Positions 43,807 to 52,248 of a DNA stretch of 64,000 nt are shown in pieces (within the stretch, counting starts at the first letter, position 1; every line of letters starts with the position of its first letter). The DNA is from Saccharibacillus endophyticus. Its GTDB lineage: Bacteria > Bacillota > Bacilli > Paenibacillales > Paenibacillaceae. Made by a program: the position numbers and the translations under genes. The notes below the pieces were generated by a model. It was not told the origin of the DNA. It saw nothing but the letters and a program-made list of their open reading frames with translations, and did not search any database. Location: assembly GCF_013185185.1 (NCBI RefSeq), contig NZ_JAAZWE010000003.1:124001-188000 (forward strand). Direction: 5' to 3'.

Positions 43807-44910
43807 ATGAAACTCATGGGTGTAATCAATTTGGACCACGAGTTGGACCAATTAAACGAGCTGACGTATTTCCGCGCGGGCGCGGCCGTTCCTTTCGCGG
43901 GACGCTATCGGCTGATCGACTTCGCGCTTTCCAACATGATGAACGCGGGCGTTCCCGATATCGCGTTGTTCGTACGCCGCAAATACCGCTCGCTGCTCGA
44001 CCATCTGGGCGAAGGCGGCCCGTGGGATCTTAACCGCAAACGCGGGGGATTGTTCGTCCTGCCTCCGGACTGGCACGACCCGACCGACATCTCGGCGGGC
44101 GACCTCCAGCACATGCACAATAACCGAGACTTTTTCGCGCGCAGCACGGGCGAATACGTCGTGCACTCGGGCAGCCAACATTTGTCGAAAGTGGATTTCT
44201 GCGATCTGGCCGCCCAGCATAAAGCTTCGGGCGCCGACGTCACGATCGTGTACAAACACGTCGACCTGCTTGAACCCGAGCATGATTCCTGTTTCCGCGT
44301 AGAGGTAGAGGAAGACGGCACGGTCAGCGGCATCCATAACGAAAAAGGGCATCACAACATTTATATCGATTTGTTCATCATGGAAAAAAACTTGTTCTTG
44401 CAGCAGATGGAATACTGTATCGCGCACGGCGACAGCTACTTTTTCCGGGACGCCATTCTGCGTAACCCGAGCGGCCTGAAAATCGCGGGTTACGAGTACA
44501 AAGGGTACCATGCCGTGATCAATTCGATCGAAAGCTACTATAAGAACAGTTTGGAGCTGCTCGATCCGGAAAAATACAAGCAGCTGTTTTCTCCGGACAT
44601 GCCGATCCAAACCAAAATCAAGTACGAAGCGCCGACCAAGTATCTCGAAGGGGCCGAAGTGCGCAACTCCCTGGTTGCCAACGGCTGCCGTATCGCGGGC
44701 GAAGTCGAAGGCAGCGTCCTGTTCCGCGGCGTCAAAGTCGAGAAGGGCGCCAAGGTCATCAACTCGATCATCATGCAGAAATGCGTGATCGAAGCCGGAG
44801 CCATCGTCGAGAACGTGATTTTGGACAAAGACGTGCAGGTGACGGAAAATCGCACGCTTGTCGGCGATTCGCGCAGGCCTTTCGTCATCGCGAAGCGGAG
44901 TTTGTTGTAA
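43807..44910 (+). CDS. glgD: GlgD, regulatory subunit of ADP-glucose pyrophosphorylase
   Basis: A 367-residue GlgC homologue. It keeps the fold (FAGRYRLIDFALSNMMNAG, KVDFCDL, C-terminal beta helix with GSVLFRGVKVEKGAKV) but lacks the N-terminal GGxGxRL loop, which is replaced by GVINLDHELDQLNEL. In Bacillales GlgD has little activity alone and raises that of GlgC in a heterocomplex. No strong Shine-Dalgarno is seen except GGGACGGTGG before the ATG. It lies between glgC and glgP; the rest of the synthesis genes (glgA, glgB) are not in the window. Confidence 0.95.
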   Translation: MKLMGVINLDHELDQLNELTYFRAGAAVPFAGRYRLIDFALSNMMNAGVPDIALFVRRKYRSLLDHLGEGGPWDLNRKRGGLFVLPPDWHDPTDISAGDLQHMHNNRDFFARSTGEYVVHSGSQHLSKVDFCDLAAQHKASGADVTIVYKHVDLLEPEHDSCFRVEVEEDGTVSGIHNEKGHHNIYIDLFIMEKNLFLQQMEYCIAHGDSYFFRDAILRNPSGLKIAGYEYKGYHAVINSIESYYKNSLELLDPEKYKQLFSPDMPIQTKIKYEAPTKYLEGAEVRNSLVANGCRIAGEVEGSVLFRGVKVEKGAKVINSIIMQKCVIEAGAIVENVILDKDVQVTENRTLVGDSRRPFVIAKRSLL

Positions 44911-45010
44911 AAACCATACCGAAAGACGCAGTCGTCTGTAAAAGTTCGACATGCTTCGCCAGAAAAAGGGTTTAAAAAAATCCGTTTTCAGCCGATATAT
45001 AATCAAAACC

Positions 45011-45066
45011 ACGGGTCTTCTGTACCGGGTTCTCCAAAGAGCCCGGTTGTGGAAGGCCTTTTTGTA
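45011..45066 (+). terminator. hairpin between glgD and glgP
   Basis: CCAC...GTGG encloses ACCGGG (45024-45029) and CCCGGT (45042-45047), followed by AAGGCCTTTTT. It may end glgCD or act as a folded leader; a TATAAT at 45073-45078 just after it suggests that glgP can have its own promoter. Confidence 0.55.
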
Positions 45067-45181
45067 TCCTGATATAATTTGATGGACACCCTGACGACTA
45101 AGTCGTTTTTAGAGAAAAACCATACTTTTTATTCGTCCGCCGCCGGAACATTTTTCAGCGAAACGGGAAAGGGGCTTACCC

Positions 45182-47644
45182 ATGTTCACCGATAAAGAGA
45201 GTTTCAAACAAGAATTCAAACAGCGCCTGATCGGCACAAGCGGCCGTCAGATGCATGAAGTTACGGAAGACGACGTTTATGCCGCGCTCGGCAGCATGGT
45301 CCGCGAACAGATCGGTCAGGAATGGGCCGTAACCAATCGCGCGTACATGGAGCAGGGAGAGCGTCAAGTTTACTATTTCTCCATGGAGTTTCTGATGGGT
45401 CGCCTGCTCGGCAACAACCTGCTGAATCTGAACGTGTTGGAAACGGTACGCGAAGGTCTCGGCGAGCTGGGTTGGGATTTGGAAGACATCGAAGAGTACG
45501 AAGCCGACGCGGGACTCGGCAACGGCGGTCTCGGCCGTCTGGCCGCCTGCTTCTTGGATTCCTTGGCCTCTCTGGGCTACGCCGGTCACGGCAACGGCAT
45601 CCGTTATAAATACGGCCTGTTCGAACAGAAGATCATCGACGGCCACCAAGTCGAACTGCCTGACTACTGGCTGCAAAAAGGCAACGTATGGGAAGTCCGC
45701 CGCGACGATAAACGAGTGAACGTTCGCTTCTGGGGCAACGTCGAAGTCGTGGAAAAGGAAGACGGAAACTACACGTACGAAACGAAAAACGGCGAAGAAG
45801 TCTGGGCGGTGCCTTATGACATGCCGGTCGTGGGCTACGAGAGCGCGGCCGTGAACACGCTGCGCCTGTGGAGCGCGGAATCTGCGGCCGATCCGGCCCG
45901 CGGCTTCGGCGGCCCGAACGGCAACTATTACAATTTCCTCGACTATAAGCGTTCGGTTGAGACGGTATCGGAATTCCTGTATCCGGACGATTCCCAATAC
46001 GAAGGCAAGCTGCTTCGCCTGAAGCAGGAATACTTCCTGTCTTCGGCCGGCGTTCAGAGCGTGCTGCGCACGTTCGACAAGCTCCGTCTGCCGTACGACC
46101 GCCTGCCGGAAAAAGTCGCGATTCATATCAATGATACGCATCCGACGCTGGTCATTCCGGAACTGATGCGCATCCTATTGGACGAAAAAAGTTTCGGCTG
46201 GCAGGAAGCGTGGGACATCGTGTCCCGCGTCGTATCTTACACGAACCACACGATCTTGAGCGAAGCGCTCGAAACATGGCCGGAACAAATGGTTCGCGAC
46301 CTGCTGCCGCGCCTATATATGATTATCGAAGAGATCAACAGACGCTTCTGCGCGGATCTGCTTGAAGAGACTCCGAAAGACCAGAAGCGCGTTTCCCGCA
46401 TGGCGATCATCGCGGACGGACAGATCAAGATGGCGCATCTGGCCATCCACGGAAGCCATAGCATCAACGGGGTAGCCGCACTGCATACGGACATTCTCAA
46501 GAATCGCGAGATGAAAGAGTTTTACGAATTGTACCCGGAGCGTTTCAACAATAAAACCAACGGCATCACGCACCGCCGTTGGCTGATGCACGCCAACCCG
46601 GATCTGGCCGGCTTGATCGAAGGCGCGATCGGTTCCGATTGGAAAACGCAGCCGAGTCGCTTGAACGATCTGCTGGGCCATGCCGGAGATGCCGTGTTCC
46701 AGGAAAAGATTCGCGCGGTGAAGCACAAAAACAAAGAACGCCTGGCTTCCTACATCTACAAAAAGCACGGCGTGGCCGTAGACACGAACTCGATTTTCGA
46801 CGTCCAGGTCAAACGCCTTCATGCTTACAAGCGTCAGCTGCTGAACGCCCTGCATATCATGGACCTGTATAACCGGATCAAAGAACAGCCGTCGCTCGAC
46901 GTAACGCCGCGCACGTTCATTTTCGGCGCCAAAGCGGCTCCGGGCTACTACATGGCGAAGCAGATCATCAAGCTGATCAACAATATTGCGGCAACGGTCA
47001 ACAACGATCCGCAAACGAAAGACCGGCTGAACGTGTTCTTCCTGGAAAACTACTCGGTATCGCTGGCGGAAAAAATCATTCCGGCGGCCGACGTCAGCGA
47101 GCAGATCTCGACCGCGGGCAAAGAAGCTTCCGGCACGGGCAACATGAAGCTGATGATGAACGGCGCATTGACGGTCGGCACGCTCGACGGCGCGAACGTC
47201 GAGATGTACGAGTCGCTGGGCGACGAAGGCATGTATCTGTTCGGTTTGCGCATCGAAGAAGTCGAGAAGTATTACCGCGAAGGCGGCTACTCGGCGCAAG
47301 ATATCTACAACAGCGATGCCCGCGTGAAAAAGGTGCTGGACCAATTGATTCAACCGGGGCCTTTCTGCCATCACGGCCAAAGCTTCGACTCGATCTTCAA
47401 CTCCTTGATCGGCCACAACGACGAGTACTTCGTGCTGAAAGACTTCGCCAGTTATGCCGATGCTCAAGAACAAATCGGCCTCGACTATCGGAACACCAAG
47501 CTGTGGACCGAAAAGTCGATCCTGAACATCGCCAAATCCGGCCGTTTCGCCGGAGACCGCACGATCAACGAATACGCGACCGAAATTTGGGGCATCAAGC
47601 CGGTCAACATCGGCAGCCGCAGCGGCATCCAAGGCGCCCGTTAA
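45182..47644 (+). CDS. glgP: glycogen/alpha-glucan phosphorylase
   Basis: An 820-residue GT35 phosphorylase that releases glucose-1-phosphate from glycogen ends using PLP and phosphate. Seen in the sequence: EFLMGRLLGNNLLNL, DAGLGNGGLGRLAACFLDS, DTHPTL, the 380s region TNHTILSEALE, KTNGITHRRWL, VKRLHAYKRQLLN and EASGTGNMKLMMNGALT, whose Lys binds PLP. Length is typical. GAAAGGGGCTTACCC precedes the ATG. Its placement beside glgCD puts synthesis and breakdown of storage glucan together. Confidence 0.96.
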   Translation: MFTDKESFKQEFKQRLIGTSGRQMHEVTEDDVYAALGSMVREQIGQEWAVTNRAYMEQGERQVYYFSMEFLMGRLLGNNLLNLNVLETVREGLGELGWDLEDIEEYEADAGLGNGGLGRLAACFLDSLASLGYAGHGNGIRYKYGLFEQKIIDGHQVELPDYWLQKGNVWEVRRDDKRVNVRFWGNVEVVEKEDGNYTYETKNGEEVWAVPYDMPVVGYESAAVNTLRLWSAESAADPARGFGGPNGNYYNFLDYKRSVETVSEFLYPDDSQYEGKLLRLKQEYFLSSAGVQSVLRTFDKLRLPYDRLPEKVAIHINDTHPTLVIPELMRILLDEKSFGWQEAWDIVSRVVSYTNHTILSEALETWPEQMVRDLLPRLYMIIEEINRRFCADLLEETPKDQKRVSRMAIIADGQIKMAHLAIHGSHSINGVAALHTDILKNREMKEFYELYPERFNNKTNGITHRRWLMHANPDLAGLIEGAIGSDWKTQPSRLNDLLGHAGDAVFQEKIRAVKHKNKERLASYIYKKHGVAVDTNSIFDVQVKRLHAYKRQLLNALHIMDLYNRIKEQPSLDVTPRTFIFGAKAAPGYYMAKQIIKLINNIAATVNNDPQTKDRLNVFFLENYSVSLAEKIIPAADVSEQISTAGKEASGTGNMKLMMNGALTVGTLDGANVEMYESLGDEGMYLFGLRIEEVEKYYREGGYSAQDIYNSDARVKKVLDQLIQPGPFCHHGQSFDSIFNSLIGHNDEYFVLKDFASYADAQEQIGLDYRNTKLWTEKSILNIAKSGRFAGDRTINEYATEIWGIKPVNIGSRSGIQGAR

Positions 47645-47788
47645 TTTTCGGAAGCTCCGAACGTCAAATTTATGATGCCTTGCTAGTTAAAGAAGTTCGG
47701 GCGCGGGGAAAATTACAATTCTATGCTTCAGAAGCGAGTTTCTCCCTCCCCTATGCTCATGTACAAGCCGAACTTTCCGAATACGTCG

Positions 47789-47815
47789 AGCCGCCCCTTC
47801 GGGGGCGGCTTCTTT
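47789..47815 (+). terminator. terminator after glgP
   Basis: AGCCGCCCC (47789-47797) pairs with GGGGCGGCT (47802-47810) around TTCG, followed by TCTTTAT. It ends glgP. The spacer 47645-48162 otherwise holds only copy C of the 84-bp repeat. Confidence 0.85.
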
Positions 47816-47862
47816 ATGTGTAACGATCTTTCTTTTTATCCTACCCGGAAGCTATAGGCGAA

Positions 47863-47946
47863 GGCAGAAATTCAGTGAAAGACGCCTTTGAACGCGGAAA
47901 GCCGAAGGCTTTTTGCGTGAGACAGCGTCTTGAACGAATTTCTGCC
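47863..47946 (+). repeat. 84-bp structured intergenic repeat, copy C (after glgP)
   Basis: GGCAGAAATTC (47863-47873) pairs with GAATTTCTGCC (47936-47946): the third base pair is C-G here and G-C in copies A and B, a compensatory change. The inner stem ACGCGGAAAGCC-GAA-GGCTTTTTGCGT uses two G·U pairs. It lies past the glgP terminator, so it is not simply a 3' UTR part. Confidence 0.88.
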
Positions 47947-48162
47947 GCAGCCGTCCAAGCTTCCCCTCCCCTCACTCTTTGGAAATAACTTGCTTTTACT
48001 AGCAGGAATTCGAAAAAATCCGCCGAATCCTATATCTTTGACTCTTTTTAACGTTTTGAACTCGGAAAACCGACTTCAGTCTTGATTGCATAATCCCGGC
48101 CGCAAGGGGCGGCGTGGAAACGTCCCCGTTGCTTGAAAATTTTTGCAGAGGAGCGACCGCCG

Positions 48163-48684
48163 ATGAAGATCAGATTCGCCAGACCCGAAGATGCCGCAGG
48201 CATCGTGCAGGTTCATGTCGATAGTTGGAAGACTACGTATAAAGGCATCATTGCGGACGCTTACCTGGACAGCCTGTCCGTCGAGCAGCGTTGGACGCAT
48301 TGGGAAAAACGGCTGAAAGATCCGGAGCATGGCGAAGGCGTAATGGTAGCCGAAAATGAACGAGGGCAGATTTGCGGATTTCTGGATTACGGCGTGGACC
48401 GCGAAACCGGACGTGTTCACGAAGCGGAGCTATACGCCGTCTACCTGCTGCAAAGCGAACAACGCAAAGGCATCGGCCGCAAAATGTTTCAAAGCATGTT
48501 GAATGAACTGAAGGCGCGCGAATATGGTTCATTGATGGTCTGGGTGTTGGAACAAAATCCGGCCGTACATTTTTATAAACGCCTTGGCGGTGAAGAAGCG
48601 GAACGCAAAGAGATTCGAATCGGCGAAGAGACCTTTACCGAAATTGCTTTGCATTGGCGGGATATTGCCCGGTTAACGATTTGA
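48163..48684 (+). CDS. GNAT-family N-acetyltransferase
   Basis: A 173-residue GNAT. It has the N-terminal motif RFARPEDAAGIVQVHVDSW, the acetyl-CoA pyrophosphate loop QSEQRKGIGRKMF (Q/RxxGxG/A pattern) and the C-terminal VLEQNPAVHFYKRLGG. It should transfer acetyl from acetyl-CoA to an amine; the substrate is not known. GAGGAGCGACCGCCG precedes the ATG at 48163, preferred over the ATG at 48133. The diguanylate cyclase gene follows 21 bp later and may share its transcript. Confidence 0.92.
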   Translation: MKIRFARPEDAAGIVQVHVDSWKTTYKGIIADAYLDSLSVEQRWTHWEKRLKDPEHGEGVMVAENERGQICGFLDYGVDRETGRVHEAELYAVYLLQSEQRKGIGRKMFQSMLNELKAREYGSLMVWVLEQNPAVHFYKRLGGEEAERKEIRIGEETFTEIALHWRDIARLTI

Positions 48685-48705
48685 AGGGAAGAGTGAGAAC
48701 CCATC

Positions 48706-49887
48706 ATGAGCTTTCATCTGGACCCGCAAACCGTTTACGTTTCTCTGATTTGCGGACATGTATTAACCATCGTGCTTTTGAGCGCCTATCGCAGAAGCGA
48801 AAGTAGGGACACTTCGATCTCGATCTTTTTCACCGCGAAACTTCTTCAGGCCGGTGCTTGGTCGTTGATGCTTTTCAAAGAAAGCCTTGGCGACCTGACC
48901 GTGATTTCTTTGACCAATACGCTTTTGTTTCTGGGCACGGCTTTCGAGTCGGCGGCATTGCTCCGTTTGCAAGGAGCATTGACGCCGCGTTTTCGAAAGA
49001 TGGGCATTTTCGTCACGTTAACCGCGATTTTGACCTTCAACGGAATCCTCTTTTTCTATAATCATGAAGTGCTTCGCATCGCGGCTGCTTCGATTTTCTC
49101 CGCTCTGTTGATTGCTCCGCCAGCGCTCCGGCTCCTTATTCAGCGACAAGCTCCGGCATTGCGAAAATTGATGGGAAGTTTGTACGCGTTTTTGGCTGCA
49201 GCATTTCTGATTCGCGCGAGCGCGGCTTTGTTCGCCGAGGGACCGGCCGCGCTGCTGGCTGCCGGGGTCAGTCATAATCTGTTCTCGATCTCGGCTTATA
49301 TGACCATGATGCTCGCCAACACCGGTTTCGTGCTGCTCGCCAAGCAGAAATCGGACGAGGAGCTATTCCGTTTGGCCAGCGTCGACGATTTGACCCAGAT
49401 TTGGAATCGCCGCACGTTCATTTATAAAGCCGAAGCAGTTCTCGATCAGTATGCCAAGCGTCGTCTTCCAGTGTCTTTTTTATTGTTCGATATCGACGGG
49501 TTCAAAAGCATCAACGATACGTACGGGCATGATATCGGCGATCGCGTGCTGCGGGAAATGAGCGCCGTCGTTTCCCGGCAGCTCGGGCCGGATGATTTGT
49601 TCGGACGCTACGGCGGCGACGAATTCGCGATTCTGCTGCCGAGCGCTTCTCGAGCCGAATCGACGTTGTTGGCGGAACGGATTCGCGCGGCTGCAGAAGG
49701 GGCCTATACGCTGAGCATCGGCGCGCTGACGTTTGTCCCCGAGCATCGTTCCGATCTGGATCGTATCTATAAATGCTGCGATATGGCCTTGTACGAAGCC
49801 AAACGTGCGGGACGCAATCGTATTCAACGTGCCGAACGCCATTTCGAAGCACCGGAGACGCGAGAGTACGATTATGTTCGGATTTGA
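48706..49887 (+). CDS. membrane diguanylate cyclase (GGDEF domain)
   Basis: A 393-residue protein. Six or seven hydrophobic segments fill residues about 10-215 as an uncharacterised membrane sensor; the GGDEF domain follows (DDLTQIWNRRTF, FDIDGFKSINDTYGHDIGD, active site RYGGDEF at 301-307). It should make cyclic di-GMP from two GTP. The inhibitory RxxD site five residues before GGDEF reads GPDD, so product inhibition through that site is probably absent. GGGAAGAGTGAGAACCCATC precedes the ATG. Confidence 0.92.
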   Translation: MSFHLDPQTVYVSLICGHVLTIVLLSAYRRSESRDTSISIFFTAKLLQAGAWSLMLFKESLGDLTVISLTNTLLFLGTAFESAALLRLQGALTPRFRKMGIFVTLTAILTFNGILFFYNHEVLRIAAASIFSALLIAPPALRLLIQRQAPALRKLMGSLYAFLAAAFLIRASAALFAEGPAALLAAGVSHNLFSISAYMTMMLANTGFVLLAKQKSDEELFRLASVDDLTQIWNRRTFIYKAEAVLDQYAKRRLPVSFLLFDIDGFKSINDTYGHDIGDRVLREMSAVVSRQLGPDDLFGRYGGDEFAILLPSASRAESTLLAERIRAAAEGAYTLSIGALTFVPEHRSDLDRIYKCCDMALYEAKRAGRNRIQRAERHFEAPETREYDYVRI

Positions 49888-49990
49888 ATATCGAAAGCTG
49901 AATATGCAAAAAAGGAAACTTTGAGAACAAGTCATATAATTTTCAGGAAATTTCAAGAAAAATGATGCTTTTTCAACTTCGCCGTGCTAA

Positions 49991-50023
49991 GATACGTTTT
50001 GTTTTGAAATAAACAAACGTATC
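49991..50023 (+). promoter_or_regulatory. inverted repeat in the MATE gene leader
   Basis: GATACGTTTTGTTT (49991-50004) and AAACAAACGTATC (50011-50023) pair with one bulged T. It ends right before GAAGGAGGG, the ribosome binding site. It could be an operator or a hairpin limiting translation. Confidence 0.5.
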
Positions 50024-50039
50024 GAAGGAGGGTGAAGAG

Positions 50040-51461
50040 ATGAAAACGAAGAACGGAACCGCTGCTGCCAAGCTTCCGCTGGAGCGCGAGTTCAATCTGT
50101 TCCGTTTAACCTGGCCGATATTCCTGGAAGTCTTTTTATTTATGTTAATGGGGATCACGGATACGATGATGCTCAGCGGCGTGTCGGATGACGCGGTGGC
50201 GGCGGTAGGCGCGGCCAACCAGGTCATCTCGATCGCCATCCTCATACTTGAGGTCGTCGGTAACGGTGCCGCTATCGTTATCGCGCAATATCTGGGGGCC
50301 CGCAACCATTACGAAGCCGCCAAAATTTCCGGTCTGTCCCTGACGCTGAATCTGATGCTGGGCGTAACGATGAGCGCGATCTTCCTCATCTTCGGACATC
50401 ATCTGATGGTGGCGCTCAACCTGCACGGCGATATTCTCGTCTACGCCAAGTCGTATATGCACATCGTCGGCGGCGCGATCTTCCTGCAGGCCCTGATCAA
50501 CATGCTGTCGGCGACGATCCGCACGTACGGACAAACAAAGCTGACCATGTTCGTCGCGCTCGGCATGAACATTTTGAGCGTGGCTGGCGGATACGTCATG
50601 ATTTTCGGCCATCTCGGCTTCCCGGCGATGGGCGTCGAAGGGGCCGCAATTTCGACCGTGATCAGCCGCGCCGTTGCAGCCGTCGTTCTGTTTTGGATGC
50701 TGTATCAGGTCATGGAAGTACGTATTCAATTCAAGTTCTATCTGAATCTGACCCGCGAATATATCATGAAAATTCTGCGTATCGGCGTGCCGTCCGCGCT
50801 TGAGCAGATTACGTATCAGTCGTGTCAGATGATTTTCTTCTTCTATGCGACGTTCCTCGGCGCCCAGGCGCTGGCTGCCCGTCAATACGCGACGAACATC
50901 TCGATGTTCATCTATCTGTTTGCCGTTGCCGTTGCAATCGGCACAGGGATTATCGTCGGCCGATTGGTCGGCGCGAACCGCAAGGAAGACGCGTATCACC
51001 AAGTGTGGAGCAGCGTGAAGCGCGCGATCGTCATTACGGTAATCGTCGATCTCGTCGTGATCGTGCTGCGCCATCCGCTCGTCGGCATCTTCACGGACGA
51101 CGCGGAGATCATCCGCATGGCGACGCAGGTGCTCGTGCTCAGCATCGTGCTGGAGACGGCGCGTACGTTCAACATGATCGTGATCGGATCGCTGCGCGCG
51201 GCGGGCGACGCCAAATTCCCCGTGTACGTCGGTCTCGTTACGATGGTGGGAATCAGCTTGCCGCTCGGTTACCTCTTCGTGTTCCAATTGAACATGGGAC
51301 TGCCGGGGATCTGGCTGGCAATCGCCGTGGACGAATGGATTCGCGTCGGCGTGATGTATATGCGTTGGAAAAGCCGAGTGTGGAAAAAACATTCGCTGGT
51401 CCAGCCTAACGAGCCTGAGCCGAGCGAAGGCTTGACGCCTCCGCCTGCCCCTTCGGTGTAA
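50040..51461 (+). CDS. MATE-family efflux transporter
   Basis: A 473-residue protein with 12 predicted membrane segments. MATE features are the paired halves beginning FRLTWPIFLEVFLFMLMGITD and LRIGVPSALEQITYQ, the NQ-rich AVGAANQVISI helix and the ARQYATNIS region in TM7-8. It exports cationic drugs or metabolites in exchange for Na+ or H+. GGAGGGTGAAGAG precedes the ATG, with a 33-bp inverted repeat just upstream. It is transcribed alone to a terminator. Confidence 0.93.
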   Translation: MKTKNGTAAAKLPLEREFNLFRLTWPIFLEVFLFMLMGITDTMMLSGVSDDAVAAVGAANQVISIAILILEVVGNGAAIVIAQYLGARNHYEAAKISGLSLTLNLMLGVTMSAIFLIFGHHLMVALNLHGDILVYAKSYMHIVGGAIFLQALINMLSATIRTYGQTKLTMFVALGMNILSVAGGYVMIFGHLGFPAMGVEGAAISTVISRAVAAVVLFWMLYQVMEVRIQFKFYLNLTREYIMKILRIGVPSALEQITYQSCQMIFFFYATFLGAQALAARQYATNISMFIYLFAVAVAIGTGIIVGRLVGANRKEDAYHQVWSSVKRAIVITVIVDLVVIVLRHPLVGIFTDDAEIIRMATQVLVLSIVLETARTFNMIVIGSLRAAGDAKFPVYVGLVTMVGISLPLGYLFVFQLNMGLPGIWLAIAVDEWIRVGVMYMRWKSRVWKKHSLVQPNEPEPSEGLTPPPAPSV

Positions 51462-51543
51462 ATCGGGCTTCGTTCCCGAACGAACACGATGTCTTTCAAT
51501 GATCGGTCGAAAAAGCGGCCGTCCCGTATTTTGCATGTGCAGA

Positions 51544-51595
51544 AAAAAAGCCCGTTTTTCCGTCCGGTTTTCTCCGGCGGCAAGCGGGCTTTTTC
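51544..51595. terminator. bidirectional terminator after the MATE gene
   Basis: AAAAAAGCCCG and CGGGCTTTTT form the outer stem, with CCG...CGG pairing inside. A and T runs on both sides suit the convergent MATE and unknown-protein genes. Confidence 0.8.
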
Positions 51596-51597
51596 GT

Positions 51598-52143
51598 TTA
51601 TTCGGCAGCTTTTTTTCGCAGCGCCCGCGTCACGAGCTCTCGGATCCCGTTCTCGCTTTTGTCCGATTTTTCGGCGATCTCCCGGATCCGTTCGTCGGAA
51701 AACTCGGGTTTTCCGAACATATCGGACGTGAAATCCACATAGCTGCCGATCGCTTCTTCGACGCTCAGGAAGCGCAGATGCACGACTTTTTGCGCCCGGA
51801 TATCCAGAAATTTTTCGCAAAAAAACAGTACCGACCGTTCAAGCGCTTCCCGTTCCAGATACCTCGACGGCGGAATGATTTGGATCATGGCCGGCAGAAG
51901 GCCGCGTTCGTCTTTCGGCAGTCCCGGATAAGGCAGCTCGCGCCTCCGCAGCTTTCCGTACTCGAGCTGGGCGTACAGGTAACGGCATTCTATTTCATTC
52001 GAAGCCAGCAGTCTGCGCAGCTCGGCCGCTTCTTTTTCCTCGCGCGGATCGCCGCTCGGAAGTTCCGGCGCTTCGATCGGGAAGAGTTCCGCTTCCATAA
52101 TATCCCGCAGCCGCTGCTTCGAACCAACTTCGATCCAGGCCAA
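51598..52143 (-). CDS. protein of unknown function, uncertain or frameshifted N-terminus
   Basis: I do not recognise this 181-residue charged, helical protein (ELRRLLASNEIECRYLYAQL, LPAMIQIIPPSRYLERE, VHLRFLSVEEAIGSY). The listed start is a TTG with no good ribosome binding site. The frame stays open upstream to a TAA at 52195-52197. An ATG at 52195 in the neighbouring frame would read into it if one base of the G5 run (52171-52175) were absent, giving MEKSFSAGFEHAESGEA. So the gene may be frameshifted, or the run may be misread. It has no signal peptide or membrane segment. Confidence 0.6.
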   Translation of the reverse strand: MAWIEVGSKQRLRDIMEAELFPIEAPELPSGDPREEKEAAELRRLLASNEIECRYLYAQLEYGKLRRRELPYPGLPKDERGLLPAMIQIIPPSRYLEREALERSVLFFCEKFLDIRAQKVVHLRFLSVEEAIGSYVDFTSDMFGKPEFSDERIREIAEKSDKSENGIRELVTRALRKKAAE

Positions 52144-52248
52144 CGCTTCGCCGGATTCGGCATGTTCAAACCCCCGCAGAAAAGCTTTTCTCCATTATCC
52201 GCAAAACAAGCCGAGCATTCAATGCCGATTTCCCGTATTGAAAATTCG

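Noticed and set aside
50145..51536. 463-codon minus-strand frame opposite the MATE gene
   Set aside because: It has shadow composition (rich in His, Asp and Arg), while the plus strand encodes a complete 12-TM transporter.
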